A stretch of 64,000 nt of DNA, from NCBI GenBank assembly GCA_000158135.1, contig DS999531.1, positions 2,274,051 through 2,338,050 of the forward strand. Direction: 5' to 3'. Below are positions 23,754 through 31,736 of the stretch, piece by piece. Position numbers and translations under genes: made by a program. Under the pieces are notes generated by a model. That model did not search any database. It was not told the origin of the DNA and worked only from the letters and a program-made list of their open reading frames with translations. The DNA is from Rhodobacteraceae bacterium KLH11. GTDB taxonomy: Bacteria; Pseudomonadota; Alphaproteobacteria; Rhodobacterales; Rhodobacteraceae. Positions within the stretch are counted from its first letter, which is position 1. The number at the start of each line of letters is the position of its first letter.

Positions 23754-25496
23754 TCAACCAGCCTCTGCCGCGTCTTCCAGCCTCAGTTGCACACTTTGCC
23801 GCCCGCCCCATGAATTCACCTCTAGCCGACCGGCGAAATGGAACCGCGCGCCGCCGTGATTGCTCAGGCGATCCCCCAGCGGGCCATCGAACGCGCCAAA
23901 GGCGATGGCGTCCAGCCCGCCGGACATCCCGTCAGAGAGCGAAAGCTTCAGATGTGTCTCTCCGACACGTTTGGCAAACCGCACCTGCAGATCGGGCAGG
24001 GCATATCGTGGGGCAGGGGCTCCGGCCCCGAAGGGACCCGCCTGTTCGATCTGTTCGATCAGATCAACCGTGGCGGCAGCGGGCATCAATGTGCCGTCCA
24101 GTTTCAGATCAGCGGGGCCGCTCTGACCGGCACCCTGTTTGGCCAAGAGCTCTGACAGGCGCGCCATGGCAGGCTCCAATTGATCGCGCATGACCGTCAG
24201 GCCCGCCGCCATCTTGTGTCCGCCGCCCTTGACCAGCAAGCCTTCGGACGCAAGGCGCTGGATCGAAGCCCCCAGATCAACGCCCGAGATCGAACGGCCC
24301 GAGCCCTTGCCTTCGTCGCCGTCAAAGCCGATCACAATGGCCGGGCGATTGGCAGCCTCTTTCAGGCGTGAGGCGACGATGCCCACCACGCCCGGGTGCC
24401 AGCCTTCGCCCGCCGCCCAGACCAAAGGCGCGTCGAGCCCGCGTTCCTCGGCTTGCGCCAATGCTGCAGCGCGCACAGCGTTTTCAATCTCACGCCGTTC
24501 GGTGTTCAGCGCGTCCAGCCGTTGCGACAGGGCTTCGGCTTCGGTGATCGAATCGGTGCTCAGCAGGCGCGCACCCAGATCGGCCTGACCGATCCGTCCG
24601 CCTGCGTTGACCCGTGGCCCCAAAAGAAACCCCAGATGATAGCTGGAAGGCGCGCTATCCATGCGCGAAACATCAGACAAGGCGACAAGGCCGGGCCGCT
24701 GGCGCCGGGCCATCACCTTCAACCCCTGCCGAACCAGCGCCCGGTTGGCCCCGATCAACGGCGCGACATCGGCTACCGTGGCCAACGCCACGAGATCCAG
24801 CAGCGCCATCAGATCAGGGCCTTTCGCACCTGCCGCACGCACCTGCCGGCCAGCTTCGACCAGCATCAGAAACACCACCGCAGCTGCGCAGAAATACCCC
24901 AGATCACCGCTTTCATCCTGTCGGTTGGGGTTCACCACCGCGACGCAATCGGGCAGAGTCTCCCCGCCCAGATGGTGATCCAATACGATCACATCCGCTC
25001 CCTTCGCCGCAGCGATGGGCTCGTGGCTGAGCGTACCGCAATCCACGCAGATGATCAGATCATGCGCCGCCGCAAGCTCTTGCATCGCTGGTATGTTCGG
25101 GCCGTACCCTTCATCGATCCGGTCAGGCACATACAGCGTCGCCTGCACCCCCATCTGCCGCAGCCAGACCAGCAGCAACGCCGCGGAACTGCCCCCGTCC
25201 ACGTCGTAATCAGCAAAGACCGCGATCCGCTGCCGGTTGCGCACGGCCTCCAGGAACCGGGTCGCCGCCTGTTCCATATCTTTCATCAGGCGCGGGTCGG
25301 GCAGCAACTCCTTCAGCCGGGGCTCCAGAAACCCTGTGGCTTCCATGGCTGGCACCCCGCGCCGGGCCAGAACCTGACACACCGCCCGCGGCAGATCGGT
25401 CTGCTGCACCATCATCTCGGCCGCCCGCTCGACCTCGACCCCCGGCCCAACCCAACGCCGCCCGCTCAGTGATTGCTCTACACCCAGAAACGCCAC
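23754..25496 (-). CDS. recJ: Single-stranded-DNA-specific exonuclease RecJ
   Basis: A 580-residue DHH/DHHA1 nuclease. The DHH-domain motifs are FADYDVDGGSSAALL (about 97-111), CVDCGT and VLDHHLGGETLPD (about 174-186). The core continues with HLGFLLGPRVNAGGRIG; the DHHA1 motif is VKGGGHKMAAGLTVM (about 432-446); a C-terminal OB-like domain completes it. It degrades 5' single strands in recombination and mismatch repair. It follows glpX by 91 bp in the common hom-glpX-recJ order. Confidence 0.95.
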   Translation of the reverse strand: MAFLGVEQSLSGRRWVGPGVEVERAAEMMVQQTDLPRAVCQVLARRGVPAMEATGFLEPRLKELLPDPRLMKDMEQAATRFLEAVRNRQRIAVFADYDVDGGSSAALLLVWLRQMGVQATLYVPDRIDEGYGPNIPAMQELAAAHDLIICVDCGTLSHEPIAAAKGADVIVLDHHLGGETLPDCVAVVNPNRQDESGDLGYFCAAAVVFLMLVEAGRQVRAAGAKGPDLMALLDLVALATVADVAPLIGANRALVRQGLKVMARRQRPGLVALSDVSRMDSAPSSYHLGFLLGPRVNAGGRIGQADLGARLLSTDSITEAEALSQRLDALNTERREIENAVRAAALAQAEERGLDAPLVWAAGEGWHPGVVGIVASRLKEAANRPAIVIGFDGDEGKGSGRSISGVDLGASIQRLASEGLLVKGGGHKMAAGLTVMRDQLEPAMARLSELLAKQGAGQSGPADLKLDGTLMPAAATVDLIEQIEQAGPFGAGAPAPRYALPDLQVRFAKRVGETHLKLSLSDGMSGGLDAIAFGAFDGPLGDRLSNHGGARFHFAGRLEVNSWGGRQSVQLRLEDAAEAG

Positions 25497-25587
25497 ATCT
25501 CACCTCATGCACCAAGGCCGAGCCCCTTCGGACCCGGCCTTTTCATCTTTTCACAAATACTCTCGCCGAAGGCAGCGGCGCAAGCCG

Positions 25588-26571
25588 CTACGCGTCTTTA
25601 TGCGACCACATGGGCGTGCGGTAAGACATGCGCCGGACCGAACCGGTCTTGGAACGCATCAGCAATGTCGTGGTCTCAACCCAACCCGGCTCACGCTTGA
25701 TGCGTGGCAGTAACGACCCGCCCGTGACACCGGTTGCGGCAAAGATCACATCCGCTGTCACCATCTCATCGCGGGCATAGATCCGGTTCAGATCGGTGAT
25801 ACCGGCCTTCGCCGCACGGCCCCGTTCATCATCGTTGCGGAACAGCAGACGACCGAAAATCTGACCGCCCATGCACTTCAGCGCCGCAGCAGCAAGCACA
25901 CCCTCGGGTGCCCCTCCCTGACCCATATACATATCGATCCCGGTCACTTCGCTTTCGGCGCAATGCATAACACCGGCCACGTCGCCATCCGTGATCAAAC
26001 GGATCGACGCCCCGGTCGCACGGACCTCGGCGATCATCGCTTCATGGCGGGGGCGCTCCAGAATACAGACGGTGATATCTGCAGGCTCACACCCCTTGGC
26101 TTTGGCCAGCGCCTCGACACGTTCGCGCGGGCTCATGTCCAGGTTAACAACACCTTCGGGGAAGCCGGGGCCAACCGCCAGCTTGTCCATATACACGTCG
26201 GGTGCATGCAGCATCGAGCCGCGCGGGCCCATGGCAATGACCGTCAGCGCATTGGGCATGTCTTTGGCGGTCAGCGTCGTGCCTTCCAGCGGATCCAGCG
26301 CGATATCCACACCCGGTCCGCTGCCGGTCCCGACCTCTTCCCCGATATACAGCATCGGAGCCTCATCGCGCTCGCCCTCACCGATGACCACAACACCGGC
26401 GATGTCCAGCAGGTTCAGCTGTTCGCGCATGGCGTTGACGGCCGCCTGATCCGCGGCTTTTTCATCACCCCGGCCAACCAGCGAGGCGGATGCCAGTGCG
26501 GCCTGCTCTGCCACCCGGGCGAGGCCCAACGATAGCAGGCGGTCGTTGAAATCGGTTTTGGCAGCATTCAT
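25588..26571 (-). CDS. glpX: Class II fructose-1,6-bisphosphatase
   Basis: A 327-residue GlpX protein. Visible motifs are VVIGEGERDEAPMLYIGEEV (about 60-79, metal Glu residues), DIALDPLEGTTLTAKD (about 88-103, the Li-sensitive phosphatase signature), ITDGDVAGVMH and YMGQGGAPEGVLAAAALKCM (about 210-229). It hydrolyses fructose 1,6-bisphosphate in gluconeogenesis, which suits an organism growing on organic acids and C3 sulfonates. It lies 71 bp downstream of hom on the same strand. Confidence 0.95.
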   Translation of the reverse strand: MNAAKTDFNDRLLSLGLARVAEQAALASASLVGRGDEKAADQAAVNAMREQLNLLDIAGVVVIGEGERDEAPMLYIGEEVGTGSGPGVDIALDPLEGTTLTAKDMPNALTVIAMGPRGSMLHAPDVYMDKLAVGPGFPEGVVNLDMSPRERVEALAKAKGCEPADITVCILERPRHEAMIAEVRATGASIRLITDGDVAGVMHCAESEVTGIDMYMGQGGAPEGVLAAAALKCMGGQIFGRLLFRNDDERGRAAKAGITDLNRIYARDEMVTADVIFAATGVTGGSLLPRIKREPGWVETTTLLMRSKTGSVRRMSYRTPMWSHKDA

Positions 26572-26642
26572 CTTTGGTATTCCTTTGGTCAGCTAAGGCG
26601 TTTGAACCGGCATAGCCTGCGCATGGTGCAGGCTGCAAGGGT

Positions 26643-27929
26643 TCAGACTTGTTCAATGCGCAGGGCAACGGTTTCGCCAGCCACAACATCGGTGGCACGC
26701 AGCCCCTCCAACGCGTGGTCCAGCGTCGTGCGCGTGGTTTTATGAGTGACGATCAGCACGGGTGCCGTGCTTTCCGTATGCCCGTATTGGCGCATCCGGT
26801 CGATCGATACACCCGCGTCCCCCAGAATAGCGGCCACCTTGGCCAGCGCGCCGGGTTTATCCAACAGGCCCAACCGCAGATAGTACGGGGCGGGCAGGCC
26901 GGTGATGGCAGGTGCTGCTTCCTCCAATGAGGTGGCAGGGCGCCCGAATGTGGGGATCTGCAGACCGCGCGCCAGATCACAGACATCGCCCATCACCGCG
27001 CTGGCAGTCGGGCCTTCACCCGCGCCGGGGCCGCGCAGAACGACCTGCTCAACCGCATCGCCGTCGATCACCACCATATTTGTGCCGCCCTCCAACTGAC
27101 CCAGAGGCGAGTCGCTGGGCACCAGACAGGGCTGCATCCGCTGTTCCAGCCCGCGCGCGGTGTGCTGCGCCACACCCAGCAACTTGATCCGATACCCCAT
27201 ATCGGCGGCCTGATGGATATCATCGAGGCTGATATGCTGAATGCCCTCAATCTCGATCCCGTCGAAATTCGGCTTGGTTCCGAAGGCGATCGAGGACAAA
27301 AGCGCCAGTTTATGCGCCGCATCGATACCACCCACATCAAGGTTCGGATCAGCCTCAAGATAGCCAAGCTCGGCACATTCATCGAAAAGGGCGTTATACC
27401 CCAACTCCTGCGACTGCATCCGGGTCAGGATATAGTTGCAAGTGCCATTCATCACACCCATAACCCGCGTGATTTCATTGCCTGCCAGACCTTCGGTGAG
27501 GGATTTGATCACCGGAATGCCACCTGCAACCGCAGCCTCAAACCGGATGACGCGACCCGCGGCCTCGGCCTGTTCGGCAAGTTCCTGACCATGGATTGCC
27601 AGCAACGCCTTGTTTGCGGTGACCACATCTTTGCCACTGGCCAGCGCCGCCTCGACCGAGGCTTTCGCGGGGCCGTTTTCGCCGCCCATCAGTTCAACAT
27701 AAACATCGATGTCATCGCGTTTGGCCAGGGCAACCGGGTCGGTTTCCCAGGCATAACCTGACAGGTTCACACCACGATCCTTGGACGCGTCACGGGCCGA
27801 GACTGCAGTGATTTCAATCGGCCGCCCGGTGCGGGCCTGCAACAGTTCGGCATGGCGGCGCACGATCTTGACCACACCAATTCCGACGGTTCCCAATCCG
27901 GCAATTCCAAGCCTCAGTGCCTGTGTCAT
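26643..27929 (-). CDS. hom: Homoserine dehydrogenase
   Basis: A 428-residue enzyme from the ATG at 27929 (MTQALRLGIAGLGTVGIGVV); a start 99 bp earlier would add an unrelated leader. The NAD(P) motif is GLGTVGIGV, the active-site region is FEAAVAGGIPVIKSLTEGL (about 130-148) and GTCNYILTRM (about 164-173), the catalytic DPNLDVGGIDAAHKL follows, and an ACT domain (about 350-428) ends the protein. It reduces aspartate semialdehyde to homoserine for Thr/Met synthesis, and the ACT domain suggests Thr feedback. Confidence 0.94.
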   Translation of the reverse strand: MTQALRLGIAGLGTVGIGVVKIVRRHAELLQARTGRPIEITAVSARDASKDRGVNLSGYAWETDPVALAKRDDIDVYVELMGGENGPAKASVEAALASGKDVVTANKALLAIHGQELAEQAEAAGRVIRFEAAVAGGIPVIKSLTEGLAGNEITRVMGVMNGTCNYILTRMQSQELGYNALFDECAELGYLEADPNLDVGGIDAAHKLALLSSIAFGTKPNFDGIEIEGIQHISLDDIHQAADMGYRIKLLGVAQHTARGLEQRMQPCLVPSDSPLGQLEGGTNMVVIDGDAVEQVVLRGPGAGEGPTASAVMGDVCDLARGLQIPTFGRPATSLEEAAPAITGLPAPYYLRLGLLDKPGALAKVAAILGDAGVSIDRMRQYGHTESTAPVLIVTHKTTRTTLDHALEGLRATDVVAGETVALRIEQV

Positions 27930-28051
27930 TCCGCTGGGTCCTTTCTGCTCGAAAATACTGCCGTTTATGGCCAACTGTCCTTTGCGCGCTGCCTTAACGG
28001 GTTCAGGGCGCAGGTGCAATCCATCCAACCACTGCTGGTTAGAAAGAAATC

Positions 28052-28303
28052 CTAGTTGATCTGGGCGTCCTGCAGCGCCTGAGCCTTCTTTGCCAACGCT
28101 TCGCTGCGTGTGCTCAGGTCTTCTTCCACCTCGGCGGCTTCGCTGACCGGGTCGACCGGGGGAACAAGGTTTGTGTCCAGTGGGACAAGCCTGGGGTAAG
28201 GGGCCTTGCGCAACGCGGCGGTTTCACTGCCTTCCAGTTCGGGGATGTCGGCGCAGCCTGCAGTGACCAACACAAGGAATAGGGGGGGCAGAAGCTTCAT
28301 CAC
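28052..28303 (-). CDS. Small lipoprotein of unknown function
   Basis: An 83-residue protein with a signal peptide and lipobox (LFLVLVTAGC, lipid on Cys17). The mature part has a Pro-rich segment (RLVPLDTNLVPPVDP) and a C-terminal acidic/Ala helix. No known domain is recognised, but similar genes occur next to hom in Rhodobacterales. It is divergent from the TetR gene, and the TetR palindrome lies in the shared intergenic DNA, so that regulator could affect it. Confidence 0.75.
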   Translation of the reverse strand: MMKLLPPLFLVLVTAGCADIPELEGSETAALRKAPYPRLVPLDTNLVPPVDPVSEAAEVEEDLSTRSEALAKKAQALQDAQIN

Positions 28304-28370
28304 GGTCCTTTTGGGTTTCGGCCTGTCTTTTTGTGATGCACCTTTTATCAGGCCGGTTCAAGCGGGCTTC

Positions 28371-28392
28371 TATCTGAACGCCTGTTCAGATA
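28371..28392. promoter_or_regulatory. TetR-type operator palindrome
   Basis: A perfect inverted repeat, TATCTGAAC and GTTCAGATA separated by four bases, lies 10 bp upstream of the TetR-family start and between it and the divergent lipoprotein gene. Position and symmetry fit an autoregulatory TetR operator. Confidence 0.75.
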
Positions 28393-28402
28393 CGGTAAAG
28401 AT

Positions 28403-28990
28403 ATGGCGCGTACACAAGGTTCCCATTCCGATATCACCGGCCCCCGCATCCGCAAGGCGGCGCTGGGCCTGTTTGCCCGTCACGGCTATGCCGCCGTATC
28501 AATGCGGCAGATCGCGGGTGAGGTTGGGGTGCAGGCGGGGGCGCTTTACAACTACACGCCCGATAAGCAGAGCCTGCTGTTTCGTCTGATGCGCGATCAT
28601 ATGCAAGACCTGCTTGCGGCGTATGATGATCTTGACCGTCCTGACGATCCGCAGCACGCGCTGCGCCAGTTTGTCGGCTTTCACATCCGCTTTCATCTGC
28701 AACGTTCCGACGAAGTGTTCATCGCCTATATGGAACTGCGCAACCTGACACCCGAGAATTTTACCGAGATCGAAGCGTTGCGCCGCCGATATGAGGATTC
28801 GCTTGAAAGCATCCTGCAATCCGGTGGGCAAGCGGGGCAGTTCTCGGTTACCGACACGAAAATCGCGACGTTGGCGGTGATCGCCATGTTGAACGGCGTG
28901 ATCACCTGGTATCGCAGCGGTGGGCGGCTTTCGCTGGACGAGGTCGAGCAGATTTATTGGGATATGGTGCGCAAGGCAGTGACCACCTGA
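28403..28990 (+). CDS. TetR/AcrR-family transcriptional regulator
   Basis: A 195-residue regulator. The N-terminal helix-turn-helix is RIRKAALGLFARHGYAAVSM and the following RQIAGEVGVQAGALYNYTPDKQSLL (about 13-58), the standard TetR pattern. The C-terminal ligand domain resembles the TetR_C_33-like group found with acyl-CoA or lipid metabolism regulators. It is divergent from the small lipoprotein and convergent with pirin. It probably represses itself through the palindrome just upstream. The ligand is unknown. Confidence 0.9.
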   Translation: MARTQGSHSDITGPRIRKAALGLFARHGYAAVSMRQIAGEVGVQAGALYNYTPDKQSLLFRLMRDHMQDLLAAYDDLDRPDDPQHALRQFVGFHIRFHLQRSDEVFIAYMELRNLTPENFTEIEALRRRYEDSLESILQSGGQAGQFSVTDTKIATLAVIAMLNGVITWYRSGGRLSLDEVEQIYWDMVRKAVTT

Positions 28991-28992
28991 CC

Positions 28993-29904
28993 CTAATGGG
29001 CCGGGCGGATGAAGGTGCCGTTGCGCAGTTCTTTGAAGGCCTGATGCAATTCCGCCCGGGTGTTCATCACAATTGGCCCATGCCACGCGGCCGGTTCGTT
29101 TATCGGAGCGCCAGAGATCAGCAAAAACCGCACGCCCTGGGGCCCGGCCTGAACCGTGATCTCGTCTCCGGTGCCGAACCGGACCAGAGTTCGGTCACCC
29201 GACATGTCGCGGATATTGACCTCTTGCCCGGCAATTTCTTTTTCCAGCAAAACCCCTGTCGGGTTTGAGGCGTCGGCAAAGGCGGCCTCACCCTGAAAGA
29301 TATAGGCGAAGGCACGGCGGTACGTGTCGATGCGAAAGGTCTTTTTCACACCCGCGGGTATGGTGATATCCAGATATTGAGGATCAGCGGCGATCCCGTC
29401 GACCGGCCCTTTGCGCCCCCAGAACTCACCCACGATCACCCGAACAGCTGTGCCGTCATCATCGATGATCTCGGGGATGTCGCGGCTTTGCACGTCCTGA
29501 TACCGCGGCGCGGTCATCTTCTGATCCGAGGGCAGATTGCCCCAAAGCTGGAACCCGTGCATCTGACCACTGGCAGAACCCTTGGGCATCTCTTGATGAA
29601 GGATACCGGAGCCGGCTGTCATCCACTGCACATCCCCTGCACCCAGCGTCCCGTTATTGCCCAGCGAGTCGCTATGATCGACCGAGCCGGACAGGACATA
29701 GGTAATCGTTTCGATGCCACGATGCGGATGCCACGGGAAACCGGCCATATAATCCTGCGGGTGGTCGTTCCTAAAATCGTCAAACAGCAGGAAAGGGTCC
29801 AGTTCAGACGGGTCCTGAAACCCGAAGGCACGATGCAGCTTGACCCCGGCCCCCTCCATCGTCGGGGTCGCCTTTCGGGTTTCGAGAGTTGGTCTGAGGG
29901 ACAT
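28993..29904 (-). CDS. Pirin family protein
   Basis: A 303-residue bicupin from the ATG at 29904, which has AGGAGG five bases upstream. The metal site is in FPWHPHRGIETITYVLSG (about 55-72) and the later HQEM of GSGILHQEMPKG (about 97-108), matching the His-His-His-Glu set of pirins. A second cupin half follows. Bacterial pirins include quercetinases and regulators of pyruvate dehydrogenase; which applies cannot be told. It ends 2 bp from the TetR stop. Confidence 0.9.
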   Translation of the reverse strand: MSLRPTLETRKATPTMEGAGVKLHRAFGFQDPSELDPFLLFDDFRNDHPQDYMAGFPWHPHRGIETITYVLSGSVDHSDSLGNNGTLGAGDVQWMTAGSGILHQEMPKGSASGQMHGFQLWGNLPSDQKMTAPRYQDVQSRDIPEIIDDDGTAVRVIVGEFWGRKGPVDGIAADPQYLDITIPAGVKKTFRIDTYRRAFAYIFQGEAAFADASNPTGVLLEKEIAGQEVNIRDMSGDRTLVRFGTGDEITVQAGPQGVRFLLISGAPINEPAAWHGPIVMNTRAELHQAFKELRNGTFIRPAH

Positions 29905-30062
29905 GGTTGCCTCCTGAATGTTTGACAGCAATTTAAGGGGCGGCGCGGGTGGATCAATTTGCGCAGGAACACCGAAGCTGTGCGATGACGCTCAGACATG
30001 CGAAGGGCGCTGTCCATTGCCTGCCAAAGCCGCTAAAGCAGGCGGAAGATCAGGAGAATGAC

Positions 30063-30533
30063 ATGCAAGAAGAAGTGCTGGCTAGAGTTTCGGCCTCCGC
30101 CCCCCGACGCTGGAGCGGGGTAGGGATGCTGACCACGGTTGGTGTGCTGGTGATTTACGTTGCCTTGGCCACACCGCCCCAGCTGGGCTGGCAGATATTC
30201 CTGTTGGCGGTGGGGGGGGCTGCCTTTTGGCTGGCATATCGCATGTGGCATGCGACACAGGATACGATCGAGTTGACCCGATCCGAGTTGCGTACCGGAT
30301 CAGGGCAGGTGATCTGCGACGTCGAAAACATCGAGGCTGTTGACCGCGGCGTTTTTGCCTTCAAGCCCTCAAACGGCTTCCTGATCAGAACGCGGACCTC
30401 AGGCCCAAAAACATGGGCCCCGGGCCTTTGGTGGCGCCTGGGCCACCGGGTGGGCATCGGCGGCATGACAGCAGCCGCCGAGACGAAATTCATGTCAGAA
30501 ATGCTGTCAGTCGTATTGGCTGAAAGGGACTAG
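30063..30533 (+). CDS. Inner-membrane protein of unknown function
   Basis: A 156-residue protein with two membrane helices (about 20-40 and 45-63) and a C-terminal soluble part whose strand pattern (DTIELTRSELRTGSGQVICD) resembles PH-like membrane-associated domains. I chose the ATG at 30063 because AGGAG precedes it. No family name is certain; similar proteins are annotated as hypothetical in Roseobacters. The stop overlaps the stop of the convergent TadE-like gene in the sequence CTAG. Confidence 0.75.
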   Translation: MQEEVLARVSASAPRRWSGVGMLTTVGVLVIYVALATPPQLGWQIFLLAVGGAAFWLAYRMWHATQDTIELTRSELRTGSGQVICDVENIEAVDRGVFAFKPSNGFLIRTRTSGPKTWAPGLWWRLGHRVGIGGMTAAAETKFMSEMLSVVLAERD

Positions 30534-31129
30534 GGGGTAGCCTCGAAGCAGGCAGGATCGGTGTTGACGATATTGTCGAAAACACGCGGATGGGTGAACA
30601 CGAAGTTGTTCATCGGAAAGTCGCTAAATTCAAAGCCAATCCTGAATGGCGCTACATAGGTGTTGTTGGTTTCAACCACAATCATCGAGCCATTGTCGGG
30701 CATTACTGGAAGTCGATGCTTGATCTTGTCAATTTCCGCATCAATCCACTTTTGATAGGCCTGCCCACGAACGCAGGACCAAAGAACATCATGAACATCG
30801 TTCTCTCCATCATAGGTCAGATAGGTCACGCGCATCGAGACGGGGGCTCTTGTATCGACCATCGTCTGCAGCAGGTCGTACAATGTGTTCATATAGGCGA
30901 TGTTCACGTCCTCATCTTCACGCGAGATCGTATCGGCAATAGCGTAGGTACTTTTGATGTTGAGGGTGCTCTGACGATAACTGTCGTAGTAGGTGTACGA
31001 CGCAAACATCGACCAGAACAGCATTGGCAATATCAACATTGATTCTACTGAGATGATGCCGTCTTCACGTTTCAGGAAACGGCCAAACAGCCTTTTGATG
31101 TGGCTTGAGTTTGTAAGGTTAGCTGGCAT
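30530..31129 (-). CDS. TadE-like pseudopilin-type membrane protein
   Basis: A 199-residue protein from the ATG at 31129 (MPANLTN). The TadE-type N-terminus is FLKREDGIISVESMLILPML (about 15-34), a Glu-containing hydrophobic helix, followed by a periplasmic part with conserved Tyr/Asp residues. Its ATG overlaps the end of the preceding TadE-like gene by 11 bp. With the two upstream genes it forms a TadE-TadE-TadG-like set, as used in Flp pilus assembly; no secretion ATPase or Flp pilin gene is in the window. Confidence 0.8.
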   Translation of the reverse strand: MPANLTNSSHIKRLFGRFLKREDGIISVESMLILPMLFWSMFASYTYYDSYRQSTLNIKSTYAIADTISREDEDVNIAYMNTLYDLLQTMVDTRAPVSMRVTYLTYDGENDVHDVLWSCVRGQAYQKWIDAEIDKIKHRLPVMPDNGSMIVVETNNTYVAPFRIGFEFSDFPMNNFVFTHPRVFDNIVNTDPACFEATP

Positions 31130-31736
31130 CGGCCCCCTCCTCCGTTCCTTCGGAAGTGCCCGTTGTCGGGGTGTCGGATGATCCTCCGAAAGGTTCATGG
31201 ACGAACACAGTCGTCGCATGCAATTCCCATTGGCCGTCGGGGTCTTGCTGCGCTAGATCACCCATCATCGAAAAACCCCAGACAGGGGAAACTTCGAGAC
31301 AAGCGCGGATGATCATCAACTCATTGGAAGTCCCTTGTTCGAAGGCCACATCTTCTGGTCTACGGATCGTCGCCGGCGTATCGACGCAAAAGGGATCGGG
31401 GTCTAGCTCGTTACCGACGCGTGGATCGATGGATTTCATTTCAAGCGCAAGGTGTTCTGAGCATTCGGAAATGAGAGCCCGCTCACATACCATTTCCTTC
31501 AGCAGGGCATGTGTCCATTCGGGCTCGCCCTCCGGCAGGCGGTTAAGCCGAACTTCCCGAACTGTCATATCCAGAGAGCGTTCCAGATCGGCATGGTGGA
31601 ACGAGAGCAATCCCAAATCCATACCTGAATAGGCTACATAAAGGAAAAATGGAAACCAGAAAGAAAATTCGATAGTGGCCATGCCATCTTCGTTGCGGCG
31701 AAACCCGCGCAGCCGTTTCCGCGATGCCTGTATCAT
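31119..31736 (-). CDS. TadE-family pilus assembly protein
   Basis: A 205-residue protein with the TadE signature RRNEDGMATIEFSFWFPFFL (about 13-32) at the start of a single transmembrane helix. The periplasmic part has four cysteines and the C-terminus is Ser/Thr/Gly/Glu-rich and probably disordered. It overlaps the TadG-like gene by 4 bp. It probably works in the same Flp/Tad-type envelope system as its neighbours. Confidence 0.85.
   Translation of the reverse strand: MIQASRKRLRGFRRNEDGMATIEFSFWFPFFLYVAYSGMDLGLLSFHHADLERSLDMTVREVRLNRLPEGEPEWTHALLKEMVCERALISECSEHLALEMKSIDPRVGNELDPDPFCVDTPATIRRPEDVAFEQGTSNELMIIRACLEVSPVWGFSMMGDLAQQDPDGQWELHATTVFVHEPFGGSSDTPTTGTSEGTEEGADAS

Noticed and set aside
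24396-25472. A 358-codon plus-strand frame inside recJ
   Set aside because: It is the antisense shadow of recJ, whose DHH and DHHA1 motifs are intact; the translation is rich in His, Arg and Gln as expected from an antisense GC-rich frame.
25515-25544. GC hairpin between glpX and recJ as a glpX terminator
   Set aside because: The T-run follows the stem on the plus strand, opposite to both genes, so it would not end the glpX transcript in the usual way.
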